Below are positions 44,731-56,264 of a stretch of DNA of 64,000 bases, piece after piece (position 1 is the first letter of the stretch; every line of letters begins with the position of its first letter). A program made the translations under genes and the position numbers. Below the pieces are notes generated by a model. That model was not told the DNA's origin. It did not search any database and saw nothing but the letters and a program-made list of their open reading frames with translations. The stretch is from Diogma glabrata (lineage: Eukaryota > Arthropoda > Insecta > Diptera > Cylindrotomidae): NCBI GenBank assembly GCA_963693315.1, contig OY856188.1, positions 3,879,335 to 3,943,334 of the forward strand, in the 5' to 3' direction.

Positions 44731-44820
44731 TTAGTTAATTAATTAATTCATCGTAAGGCGCTGTGAGTTTAATCGATTGTAGAGATTAATTATTTAAATT
44801 TAAATATATTAACCTCTACA
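44731..44820 (-). repeat. Gypsy copy C 3' LTR, truncated to 90 bp
   Basis: These 90 bases are identical to 50135-50224, the beginning of the 5' LTR, both read on the minus strand from TGTAGAGGTTAATATAT. Past 44731 the match ends abruptly and LINE endonuclease sequence begins, so the 3' LTR has lost the rest of its length. Confidence 0.9.
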
Positions 44821-47799
44821 GTACCCCGCTCGTAAATGAAAGCCCCCGCTTAGTTTGTCTGTTCGGATGATGTCGATAACGAAATGTTTTCGTAGACGTC
44901 GTATGATTTTGTATGGACCTTCATATGGGGTTTGTAAACCGGTGCGAATTCTATCAACCCTAATGAAAACGTAGTTGCAGGTTTCTAGCGACTTCGGAAC
45001 AAAAATGTCGTTTTGTTTAGTTTGTCGTGTAGCTGTTGGAATTAGATTGTGCATTGTATTTCGCAGTTGATCAATGACTGTATCATGAGTAGGCAGCTGT
45101 GAAAGAGGATTTTCAACAAAGAACTCACCAGGCAGTTTCAGTGTTTGTCCGTAGACAAGTTCTGCGGGTGAGCACTTCAGATCTTCTTTCACTGTAGCTC
45201 GAATACCTAGAAGAATTATTGGTATTTCGGAGCTCCACTGAGTAGTGTTGCCTCTGGCCATAAGTGCAGCTTTTAATTGTCGATGAAACCGTTCTACCAT
45301 TCCGTTCGCTTGTGGATGGTAGGCCGTTGTACGTATCCGATGTGAGCCTAAAAGTTTTGTTAACTCGGAGAAAAGTTTTGACTCGAATTGTGTTCCCTGA
45401 TCAGTTGTGATGTGCAGTGGAACACCGAATCGTGATACGTAATTGTTGACAAATGTCGTGGCTATGGTAGCAGCGGACATGTCAGACATAGTAAAAGCTT
45501 CTGGCCATCGAGTGAATCGATCAACGCATGTTTAAATATAAGAACATCCATTAGAAGGAGGAAGCGGTCCTACAATATCTATGTGGATGTGTTCGAAACG
45601 AGATTGTGGAATTTCGAATTGTCCAGTTGGACTTTTTGTATGTCGTTGGACCTTAGAGTGTTGGCAAGATAAACAAGACTTTGTCCAGTGATTAATATCT
45701 TTATTAATGCTGGGCCAAAAATATCTAGTTGTAATCAATTTACGAGTACCGTTGACACCAGGATGTGACAAGCTGTGTAAAGTGTTAAACACAGTTTTGC
45801 GTAAAGGTTCTGCGATGTATGGGCGATTGTTACCCGTTGATGTTTCGCAGACTATTTCAAAACCTGGAAGTTTAAAAAGCTCTAGTTTCATCGATGAACT
45901 AGCGTGACATACGGAACCAGAAAGTAAATTCTGAAGTTCTAAGTCTGCTTTTTGTGCAGCTATGATAGCATCGTAGTTGAAGTGAGTCTCAACTGATGCA
46001 GTTTCGTTGTCGGATGCACGAGATAATGCATCAGCGACAGTGTTATCTTTACCTTGCACATGTTGGATGTCGGTAGTAAATTGACTTATGAAATCCAAGT
46101 GGCGAGATTGCCTTGGGTTTCGTTCGGTTTTAGAATGTATTGCACGAGTGAGAGGCTTGTGGTCGGTGTAAATTGTGAATTCACGACCTTCGACAAAATA
46201 CCTGAAGTGTTTTATAGCTAGGTAAATTGCGAGTAGCTCTCGATCGAATGCAGAGTATTTGGTTTCAGCGTCTGAAAGTTTCTTTGAGAAAAATCCCAGT
46301 GGTTCCCAACAATCATTATTACGTTGTTGTAACACTGCTCCGACAGCAATGTTCGATGCATCCGTAGTGATACTGTATGCAGAATCGTTACGTGGATGAA
46401 CTAATAACGTGATATTGCCCAATTCGGTTTTTAACTTGGTGAATGCTAGTTGACATTCGTTTGGCCAAGTGAAATTTTTCGGAGTCTTGGGCTTTTTTAG
46501 TAAAGCGGCCAAGTGTGTATGAATTGGGGCAAGTGTTTCAGCTAGTTTCGGTATGAATCGATGATAATAATTTATCATACCGACGAATTGCTGAATACGT
46601 TTGATTGATGTTGGTGCTGGGAATTCCGTAATGGCATTAATTCGTTCTTGAGAAGGCAGAATACCATTAGGTGTTATCGTGTGGCTGAGGAATTCAAGAG
46701 TGTTTACGCCAAAAACGCATTTCGAACTCTTTATGTGAACGCCAAACTCGCTTAGTTTCTGGAAGAGTTGTTCCAGATGAAGTTTGTGTTGTTCCTCATT
46801 TTTCGATGCCACTAAGATATCGTCGATGTAGACGAAAACAAAGTCTAAATCTCGAACGATTTCATTAATGAAACGTTGAAACGTTTGTGCAGCATTACGT
46901 AAGCCAAATGGCATTCGGGTGAATTCGAAGAGGCCAAATGGAGTGGTAATTGCAGTTTTGTGTATATCTTCATTCGCCACAGGAATGAGATGATAAGCTC
47001 TAATAAGATCAATTTTGGAAAAAATTTTGCAACCATACAAGTTCATTGAAAAATTTTGTATGTGCGGTATCGGATAGCGATCAGGAATCGTGACCGCGTT
47101 TAATCTGCGATAATCTCCACATGGTCTCCAGTCGAGATCTTTCTTTCGAACCATGTGAAGCGGACAAGATACAGAGGAAGAAGAAATGCGACAAATTCCA
47201 AGTTCAACCATGTGTTGAAATTCAGTGAACGCAGATTTTTGGCGAATAGGATCTAGTCTGCGTGGTCTTGATACAGGCAAGTGACCAGTGGTAACAATAT
47301 GGTGTACCACGTTATGTTTGACCGGTAAATTGTAGTTCGGCTCTGCTGTTAGGGAAGGAAACTTCTTTAGTAGCAGGCCGTAATCGTTGTCGATCGTATA
47401 ATGGATGGGTTTTGGCGTATCAACACTAGCCATTGTGGCATGGATTGACAGCTGGGTAGCTGAATCAATCAGCCGTTTTCGTTTGAGATCAACAAGTAGG
47501 CCAAATTTACTGAGAAAATCAGCGCCAATTATCGGACGATTCACTTGCGCTAGTACGAAAGCGTGTGTGAATGTTCGTTTTAGGCCGATATCTACCTGTA
47601 GGAGTTTTGTTCCGTAGGTGTTGATTATCGTGCCGTTGGCAGCTGATAAGGCTAGATCTATTGGTTTTGCATAAGAGATGGTTGTTAAGCTCAGATTAAA
47701 TGGAAGCACCGATAGGTCTGCTCCAGTGTCTACTAAAAAGGTCTGATGATTCAATTTGTCGAAAATGAATAGGCGGCTGGAATATTTATTTTCGATCAC
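44809..47799 (-). pseudogene. pol: Gypsy copy C pol with one in-frame stop
   Basis: A single frame holds protease ([12 protein letters not shown], about residue 25), RT (RIPH-type region, [19 protein letters not shown], then [13 protein letters not shown] at about 325), RNase H ([16 protein letters not shown], about 475, and YTDHKPL), and integrase with zinc residues HSLSHPG and SCLSCQ (about 675-715) and catalytic core [16 protein letters not shown] at 45532-45534 then interrupts it, in the position where Gypsy copy B has Leu (YVLTTVDRF). Reading resumes in the same frame with [11 protein letters not shown] and VPLHITTDQG (second Asp) and NGMVERFHRQL (Glu), ending at the 3' LTR. Apart from this codon the frame is complete. 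The stop removes the last two catalytic residues of integrase. Confidence 0.92.
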
Positions 47800-47819
47800 A
47801 GCCGCTTCGACCTCGGGCT

Positions 47820-48660
47820 TTAGATGTTTTTTTGATTGTCGATGTCATGTGTTACATCCAAACCTTTAGATGTAGACTGACCGTATGAGCATGGAGCTCT
47901 GCATTTGCGTGCTATTGCTCCGAACGCTCGATGGTAATAACACATCCCTTTTCTATCTCCTGAAGACCCTCGAGAAACTGACCTTGGTCGGAATGGAGAT
48001 GGTGATCTATTTCGAAATCTGAAGCTATTAGTTTGGAACCTGTTTCGTGATGTACTGCGACCTCTCTGCACCAGTCGTCCAAACTGTGCTTCTAACCTTG
48101 TAAGGCGTTCCCACATCGTTCCTGTCTTTGGAGTGTTCGTGGGACTGATTCGGTATCTTGGCCTATGTTGGTGATGGACTTCTTGAACTTGTAGGTTCCC
48201 TGACATCGCCTCGTACATCTTATCCGCCATTCTTGCCATCTTTTCTATGGGAGTCGACTCTAACGCAGCCAGAGGTAAAATTGGTTCCGGCCAGATGCTT
48301 GATGTGACGCAGTTTTTCCGACGGGTTCTTATCACCAATACCTTGAGCTGACAGCAGTGCCTCAAGTTTCTTTTCATCAGATGGAGCCAGACGTTCCAAC
48401 AATGTTTGTTTCAACGCTTCGTATTTGTTGGTTTCGGGTAAGTTGTCGATTACGTCCGAAACCAACTCGCAAATATCAGGGGTGAGCGCATGCAGCAAGT
48501 GCAGGTAGCGTTGCTCATCTTTAGTTATACCCTGGAATGCGAACGTCTGCTCCGAGACACGGAACCAAATCTGTGGTCGTTGCGTCCACAGTGGTTGTAA
48601 TTTTACGTCCGTTCTCATGGACGAGGCAGCATGCTACAAAGGCGCATCGGTTTTGATACC
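47820..48660 (-). pseudogene. gag: Gypsy copy C gag, frameshifted, CHCC zinc motif
   Basis: Two overlapping frames: 48618-48220 has PLWTQRPQIWFRVSEQTFAF, QRYLHLLHAL, LLERLAPSDEKKLEALLSAQ and KPSEKLRHIKHLAG, the capsid core of this Gypsy group; after a shift near 48300, 48290-47820 has EKMARMADKMYEAM, an Arg/Ser-rich segment and CYYHRAFGAIARKCRAPC. The C-x2-H-x8-C-x3-C spacing is the CHCC type described for CsRn1/Kabuki-like Gypsy elements in place of the usual CCHC. Conserved sequence between HLAG and the EKMARMAD block appears shortened, so a small deletion probably caused the shift. The start lies at or above 48660. Confidence 0.82.
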
Positions 48661-50224
48661 TTGAGCAGTGTCAATGGGGTTATCGTCTTCCATTTTGGTT
48701 GACAGTAACGCGTGAATAATAAAAATAAAAAAAAATATAGACGGAAAGCAAGTTTCGTGAACGTTTTCGCTTGCTAAGAAAACGTATATTATAAATTTCG
48801 AATACGAATAAAAATTGTAAATTCTGAATTAAACCAAAAAGAAAAAAAATAAAGTGCGAAATCCTAAATGAACGAAATAAGTCTTCCGTAATAAGTTATT
48901 TCGTATGTTAGTGCGCTTGTTAGGACAATAGTATAATTTTACAGATTTCAGTAAATATGTTTAACAAAAATATGATATATAGAAAATGTAATAGAATATA
49001 TATAAAAAAAAATAGTATAAATTTCTCACGCATATATGAATTCAAAAAATTTTCATTGTAGCAAAAAAAATCTTATATTAAATTTACCCAGCACCATAAA
49101 AATTGAAATAAATGAATGAAATTGTATTGAAACAAAATAAATTAAAGGAAATTAATTTTCCGTAAAAAAAAATTCAAATTACGTTAAAAGTGAAACCAAA
49201 AACAAAGTAATAATAAAAATAATATTTTATCTGAATTAATTCCAACGAAGATAGCGGCAAAATTTGTTGATTATTGATTTGTTTTAATTTTTTAATACTT
49301 TCTTGATCCAATAATGTTTTTCTTTAATAACATAACTGATGTTTATTAAAGATGCTGTTCTGATTGTAACAATATTTATATTTATCTTGTTTAATTAGTT
49401 GACAAAAAAAAAATCAAACTGCTGATGTGTTTTTGATGATGTTAAATTAAATTTTTGTATTGTTATTGCAATTGGAACAAAATCTGCTTATTTCTTTAGA
49501 TGTGTGTAAAATTTGTTTGATGTAAAATATTCTTTTGTTCAAATTAATATCGATAGTTCCAGATTAAATTTTTAATGGCTAGTTTAGCGCAAGCCAGTTA
49601 CACTTCATGCAACAAAGAATTTGTTCGTCTCGCCAAAATTAGAAACATAAAAAAAAAATGCAAGTGTTGGTTATATTGTTTAAAATTTGCGATATTTTAT
49701 ATGCGGATACGTACCCTTAAACCTGGCACTAATTATGTACCAGGCTTTCCAAAGAACAAAACAGAAAACGTGTTCAATTCGGTAAAAACCGAAGCTGGAG
49801 TCACCAATGATGTAATTTATTCTTTATATGTACAAGTGATTATGAACACTTTATGTTATTTTGATCAATCCCAATTTATATTTCAGAAAATATTTAATAT
49901 CTTAAGATATTACCAAAAATGTTAACAATATCGTTTTTATATTCTCCTAACGAGCACACACTTATATTTGCGAATAATTTTAATAATTATGGGATTTTTA
50001 TGTTGTTGTTTACAGCTCAAAAGTCCGTATAAAAAGAAGGTTTATTTCTACTTTTTGCCGCCAACCAAAAAGATGGAAAATGATCCATTGAACTGAAAAT
50101 AGATTTTTCGAGATTGGTTCTTTTTTCGAATTAATTAGTTAATTAATTAATTCATCGTAAGGCGCTGTGAGTTTAATCGATTGTAGAGATTAATTATTTA
50201 AATTTAAATATATTAACCTCTACA
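48661..50224 (-). repeat. Gypsy copy C 5' LTR and leader
   Basis: Starts TGTAGAGGTTAATATAT at 50224. Its first 190 bases share blocks with the LTR-like sequence at 15376. The inner border and primer site cannot be located by eye. The stretch is AT-rich; a plus-strand open frame at 49575-49925 has no recognisable domain and is probably fortuitous. Confidence 0.6.
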
Positions 50225-51840
50225 AGTTAAGCTAGATATCACATACCACTGGCAGTGAAATAACGCGATAAACGGTGATATTTCAGTGTTCCGTGTTCAG
50301 TGTTCTTCACTTAACGGTAGCACCCTCAATCTTCGTAATATAATATTCCTTGATGTTGACACGTTATTGTTTGTTTGAAAAAATTGAGCTTCCATATAAA
50401 TCAATGCGAATTAGGAGTGTTTCTGTTGACTGAATAGAGTTCATTCTCCAGTGCACTTAAGATATCACATAAGATCAGTTCTCAGTTCTGGCATCAGCAT
50501 CAGTGACATACGAAACTCTAACAACATAGGTTAAAAAACTTGTTTGGGTTGAAGATTATGTTGAAAAAATCATCATACTGACGACTTAGACACTATGTCA
50601 ACCTTTCTTCCTTCAATAACTTAATATAGAATTAAGTCAATCTTTTAACAAAAGGCATTTATTCTCATTTATGCCTATTATTAATGTCTCCGTTCTACCC
50701 TACAACATATTTCATAATTATGATGAATTCAATGTCACGAAAAAAAATTTCTGATTTTTCTTTTGTCTCCGAAACAAATCATTAACAAATTGACAGCAAT
50801 TTATCAAAGAATTATGTAAGAACGAAAAAAAAAAACTAAATTGTTCCTTCAGCAAACAAATCACTTAATCATTTTTATTCTTAATAATTATGTCATACTC
50901 GTTTTTCTTCTATTTGTTTTCTTTTAGATTCAATTTATTCAAATTTTCTACGTATACACATTTTTCTTATCTTTTTCTTTAGAAACACATATTAGAGGTT
51001 CGACTACCTTTTCCATTCATCAAAAACTGAAATAAAAAAAAAATAAATTTTAAGATGAACAATACAATCAAGTGCATGTATGTAATTTAAATGAAGATAA
51101 CATATATTTTTTATGTTTAACACACAATATCTTATAATTCTATGTAATTTCCATATTCCAATACATTTTTTTTTGAAGGAACACAAAAATTTGCATAAAT
51201 TTATGAAAAATGAAAATCCTACTGGTATTTTATGCAACAAATAAAAATACCGAAACATATTTAAAAAATTTATTAATGGAACCTAATAATATAGAAGAGA
51301 AGATGAATTTCTTATTGTCGAATTTTTTGTTTTAACGATTATGTTTTATGTCCACCCGATAACAGATCATAACCACTGATTAAATTTTATTTCAGGGATT
51401 GTTCATCGTTTAAATAACGAATTAAAAATTACATTTTTTAAGAAATTCAAGGTGATGATTTCTTAGCTAACGTCGTATGCAACACATGGCGACCTTGGTT
51501 CCACTACAAATTATGCTCTGAGTATCAATCGACTTAATATTTTGCATTTTATTATCCCATTAGAAACCTCACCATAGCAAGGTGTGCGATCTGGCATCCA
51601 TCGATGCTAATATTATATTCATTTCATAGTATGAAATTCATAGTACGAGCGTAGTGATTAATTTTCCATAAATATGCCTATTTTAATTGTAGTTTTATTT
51701 TTTACTTTTTTATTTTTGTTTATTTGTTTGTTTGGTGTCGTAAAAATTAATGAAGTAAATATGTGTAGTGCGGCCAAAAAGATCTATTGTACCTCACCTG
51801 CCTACTCCAAATCCGAGTCCTTCAATTCAGTTTTAATAGT
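50225..51840. other. Mostly unassigned; one possible terminal exon
   Basis: AT-rich. At 50983 a strong acceptor (TTCTTATCTTTTTCTTTAG) opens 53 bases ending in TAA (51033-51035), soon followed by AATAAA. This could be a last exon of the transcript that may start at 34198 (phase 1 fits), but there is no homology to support it. Nothing else recognised. Confidence 0.3.
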
Positions 51841-51842
51841 GT

Positions 51843-52410
51843 ATTTTTTTTTTTTTTTTTTTTTAATAAAATGTGTTGTGTAATAGGGTTTAGAATATGT
51901 GTCACAACAACACATAAATACCTTTTAAGACCTAGGTCTAGACCTGGGTCCCACAACAACTGGCGTTCTGAGGTGTAGATTAACGCTTTTTTTAAACATC
52001 TGTGGGTTGAAGCCACCTGAGACTAAGTGTTCCGGCAAACTATTCCATTTGTACGCAGTTCGGACAAAGAAGTCTCTCTGCGATCTGCCAGTATGACAGC
52101 GCGGGATCTTTACCGTTTCACTGGTTGCTGCAGCCGATTGCCGAGTGGAACGGGGGTAAGAATAAGTTTGAGGCATGATGCCGCTGATTTCATCTGAGCA
52201 CTGCTGATGACGATATTTGTAAAAAACAACGAGGTCAGCAACAGTGCGACGATGTTGTAGGGAATCAAGTTTTGATGTCAAAGTTCGATCACCTACAATT
52301 CGTATAGCTCGCTTTTGAACAGAGTCCAAGAGGACCAAGATGGAAACAGAGGCAGCACCCCAAACTTGACAGCAGTACTCCATACAGGGACGAATATAGG
52401 ACTATAGACG
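51843..52410 (-). pseudogene. 5'-truncated LINE, RT C-terminal fragment with poly(A)
   Basis: The minus-strand frame 52383-51925 reads MEYCCQVWGAASVSILVLLD, VQKRAIRIVGD, HRRTVADLVVFYKYRHQQCS and WNSLPEHLV, the familiar region downstream of RT in Jockey/I-like LINEs. A T-run at 51846-51863 is its poly(A) tail. 5' truncation is normal for LINE copies. It is a different family from the LINE at 41.2-44.7 kb, whose C-terminus reads differently. Confidence 0.82.
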
Positions 52411-54257
52411 ACGTATACAGTTCATACTCGTCAAAACAGTACAATCATGCCAATCAAATTTTGCCACTCATTCAGAAGATACGTTGGGTACTCTTACTTC
52501 AATTAACGGAATTCGTATTTCACCTCCACCACAATTTTAATTGATTTTGTACATAGTTTACAAAGCGGATTCCACGCCGACTAAAGATGCTGTTGGACGT
52601 TTTCATCATTACCTGCGGCACCTCCATGCCCAGGTATCCATTAAATTGTTACCATCACCAAGCTGGTTTATTTTCCACTACTAATCTAAAAATTTGCGAT
52701 CACGACTGCCTTATCCTTATGAGCGAGCAACGAAAGATTAGATCGAGTTGATTTTACCTATGTTTCTCCAAAGCTTGCAGAAAATATTTTAAACCTAAAA
52801 ATGTTCTTACCTAATCTAGTATTATACCACACCACAATAACTAAGCCGTTCCAGATCAAATAGCCCCAAGTAAGTCTTTTTTTAGTCGGCTTAAGTCGGT
52901 GTTGACCTACGTACGCTTTGCTATCCAACCCTGCTTAAAATCATATGCAACATCCGACTTATACTTATGCTTATGTCAAAGCAATATTTAAATAACATCA
53001 ATCTTAGCTGGAAAAATACCGACAACATCTGAAGTCAAAACAGCAACAAAGATGCTAATAAAATAAAATTATAATAAAAACTTAAAATTATTATCATCGA
53101 AGATCATAAATTTTTTTTAATGTTGTGCGAAACATATTTTTTTTTAGTAAATTAAAAAAAAAAAAAAAAGAAATTATAAAACGATTAAACGAACGTGATT
53201 ATTGTTATTATTTGCACTCAAGAGATCGATCAACGAAAATCGATCAAATATGTAATTCGTGTTTATGTCACTTTTCAATGGAATACACTGTAATAGGTAA
53301 TTTTTTATATAACGTTTATTGTCCTTATTCTTGTGACAACAGAATTTATGATGTGATATTCACAAACATGAAAAAGACACGAAACCAAAATAATGGAAAT
53401 TTAAATTGATTTTTTTTTTGTTGTATAATTTGTTTGCTCGACTTCATTCATCCACTGGTGATTGAGATTTTAATTTTGATTGCATATATTTTGAATCATA
53501 ACCGTTTTTGGTGGTGATTAATAATTTTTGTAATTATAGTTATAAAGTTGTTCAATAGTGGTGAAGAAAAGTTTTAATTAAGTCTTTAAAGTGTTCCTGG
53601 TTGTGACAGACTTGTGAAAAAGTACAAATCGAATAATTTCCAATTTTTTTCTTAATTTGATTTTGAGGTATACTCTAGCAAAAAAATGTTTGTCTGTCTG
53701 ATACAGGTTCCCCACTTAAATGTTTGACAAATACGTTAATTACACATTTTAAGAGTTCCTTCATTTTAATATCATTTCCTTTTCTATATAGTATAAATTT
53801 TTTTTTAACTGTTCTCCTGTCCCGACGTTATATTTTCAAAATAATTATTATTACAATATAGAATCTCCAAAACAATAATAATAGTAATTGTATGGTAAGA
53901 AAACATTAAAAATTAAGAAGAACAAGAAAAAGAAAAGATAGGTTAGTAGAGTTTTTAGCGGACGATCGAACGATCGATCAATTTAATAATATTGCTTTTT
54001 TGATTGTGGTTGTTGTTCCTTTTCTTAAAACCAAAAGATCTGTTCAATTTACAATGAAATTGTTTATTGCAACACAGAAACTAACCTTCGAAATCTAATA
54101 TATTTGATTTTTGTCTGTGTTATATTTTGTCCTACTATTATCATCATCGTCATCGATATAATCAACATTGATCAACGATGATTGTAATTAATATATAAAA
54201 TACAGAATTTGACCTTAAATTTTGTTTTGTTCTAAATTTTGATTATTTTAATTTCAG
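52411..54257. other. No recognisable gene; AT-rich with GATCGATC motifs
   Basis: Homopolymer runs, an AT-rich open frame (53125-53409) without a domain, and GATCGATC-type clusters at 53224-53250 and 53962-53981. Looks like unique intronic or intergenic sequence. Confidence 0.5.
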
Positions 54258-54290
54258 ATATCGAGAGGATGCACTTTGTTGGACAGACAG
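54258..54290 (+). CDS. Tentative 33-nt microexon
   Basis: A TTTTAATTTCAG acceptor and a GTAAGATG donor flank 33 bases that can be read without a stop; in phase 1 they give IERMHFVGQT after the shared first codon, and the phase is preserved. It would fit after the exon ending at 34249. Evidence is splice signals only. Confidence 0.3.
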
Positions 54291-54496
54291 GTAAGATGAT
54301 TTAAAATTATTTGTTTGATGTTAATCTTCGTTGTAATGTGTGAGAATATAGATTATGTCCGGGAGTTGAAATTGTTGGGAAAGTTGAAAAAATTTTACTA
54401 ATTAATTTTCGCAAAGATTACACTTAAAAAATATGTAGGTGTATTCTACAATATACCAACATATTTTGTCTGTGTGAACAATATGAATTCAAAATA

Positions 54497-54575
54497 CAGT
54501 CAACCCTCCTACAACGCGACAGATATGTTCTAAGAAAACGTCGCGTAATAGGAAATCGCGTTGTAAGAGACATGC
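54497..54575. repeat. Tc1/pogo-like end, single
   Basis: TA is followed by CAGTCAACCCTCCTACAACG, an end typical of pogo/Tigger-type elements, then by the complementary pair ACAACGCGA and TCGCGTTGT. No matching distal end was found within the next kilobase, so it is a truncated or solo end. Confidence 0.45.
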
Positions 54576-55930
54576 ACTCTATTGAAAAAAGAGGTTAGGT
54601 TCCTAGTATAAAAAACTACATTTAAATTAATAAAATGCAACTTTAATGAATTAATATTTAAGATTTTTTTAGAAATCCTTCTATGAAGTTATAATAAATT
54701 AATAAAAATCAACAAAATAATTCACGTATTTAAAAATTTTCTGAACACATCATTTTGGTTTAATTTTATATACTAATTCTCTCGATCCAAACAATTTGAT
54801 CGCTTATATACACAATATTAGGCTTTCTGTTTCCATCTCCAGTAATAATAAGCAATTCCCCTTTTTTCAAATTAAAAAAATCATTTATGAGAAAACATGT
54901 TTATTAATGTAGTACAAATAAACGTCCATGTTTATCACAATTGAAGAAAACTAATAAATTATTAGCTAATTTTTTTTTGAATATGAATACTATTATTTCA
55001 GAGCAAAAATCGAAAATAGTCCGTCGTTACAAAGGGTAATTTAGATAGCACCACGAAAGATATTGTCAAAGACTTCTTAATTGACAAAACGGCCACTGAC
55101 AAAATTTTTCTCATTGTCTACTGGCTACTGCAAACCTCTGGTTGTGATTCTTATTTCTACTATCACCACTTTTTCTCATAATGCACGTGAAACGAAGGAC
55201 CTTTTACTTTCAAGGGTATTTTAAATTTTAACTATAAACGACTAAAACGCGGACTCTAACCCAACAAAAGATCTCTAAAAACAATGATAATTTATTTTAG
55301 ACGTTTCATTATGACTTTTATAACAAACAAAAATAATTTATTAATCTAACATGCAAAACTAGAATTAACATTGAGAGAAATGATAAAATACAATACTGAT
55401 GATTGTAGTCTTGCTTGGCGTCAACTTCCAATCAATATGTATTATACGCCAGATTTATTTTTTTGTTATTTTCTTCAGCCAACAATTATATTTATTCCAA
55501 AAAACGCTGTTTAACATAACGATATCATAGTGGACGTGAAGATCTTCAGCAAATACAAGGCAACAAAAATGTGCCACTTTCGCAATGAGCAAAGTGGTTA
55601 AATTATGATACCACGTTCTAATCTTCACATGAATATAGACTTCAGCCAACGTGCTGACGCCCGTAGAAATGTCCAACTCCATATATCAATAAAAAAATGT
55701 TGGAATGAACTCACCCCCAAATCATCGTCGTTTGACCATCCAGTGCACGCCTCTGCTTTAAAACTCTGTAACGTTAAAATTCTGGAACACCTTGTGCAAA
55801 CAAAGGATCCCATAGTCATATTCATATAGGTTAGGCCCTTTTAAATTTTTGTTATCTGGCATTTCTCGAACCACCACCATATCAATTAATTCAGTAAATT
55901 ATTTGTGATGTAACATCACCCCGATGGAAA
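54576..55930. other. No recognisable feature
   Basis: AT-rich sequence. Open frames at 55455-55829 on both strands overlap and carry no domain I recognise. Confidence 0.5.
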
Positions 55931-55936
55931 ATCTCC

Positions 55937-56148
55937 CATCAAGAATAATATAAGAACTGAATCTAAAAAACTATGGTGCAAATTATGAAACTTTTTGCAA
56001 TCAAATCCATACAATTTTAGAGCGATCTAGTTTCGAACCAATGAGAAAATTTTTAAACTTTAAAAAAGTTTATCATTCTCATCAGGGCTAGCCGACTAGA
56101 TAAACTCTACCAAAAAATGTTAACGCTAATGATTATAAACCAAAAATT
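55937..56148. repeat. Left arm of ~200-bp inverted repeat flanking the LINE
   Basis: Starting near ATAAGAACTGAATCT and ending near ATAAACCAAAAATTA, these bases are the reverse complement of 59600-59805, with a few small differences. A 22-base block, GGAAAATCTCCCATCAAGAA and two further bases, precedes this arm and also precedes the right arm in direct orientation. Confidence 0.85.
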
Positions 56149-56209
56149 AGGTTACAACTCTAGCGAAGTGTAAAAACAAAAAATTTACATAAACATACAT
56201 TTAATAAAT

Positions 56210-56260
<51 letters not shown>

Positions 56261-56264
56261 GCGT

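Larger units (their letters stand above)
44731..50224 (-). mobile_element. Gypsy LTR retrotransposon, copy C (CHCC-gag type)
   Basis: Minus-strand element from the LTR start at 50224 to the truncated 3' LTR at 44731. It encodes gag with a C-x2-H-type zinc motif and a pol with protease, RT, RNase H and integrase in the order of Gypsy elements. The 90 bases of LTR available for comparison are identical, so insertion was recent or the copies have been homogenised. The right end of the 5' LTR, the primer site and the target duplication could not be determined; the LTR plus leader covers up to 1.5 kb (about 48660-50224). No envelope-like gene is seen. Confidence 0.9.

Noticed and set aside
49575..49925. 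Plus-strand 116-codon frame starting MASLAQASY
   Set aside because: Lies in the LTR/leader of a minus-strand Gypsy element and shows no recognisable domain. Kept only as a remark.
44731..50224. Search for an envelope-like gene downstream of Gypsy pol
   Set aside because: Pol runs directly into the 3' LTR, so there is no room for a third gene.
53125..53409. Plus-strand 94-codon frame
   Set aside because: Starts in a poly-A tract and has no domain; neighbouring sequence is unique AT-rich DNA.
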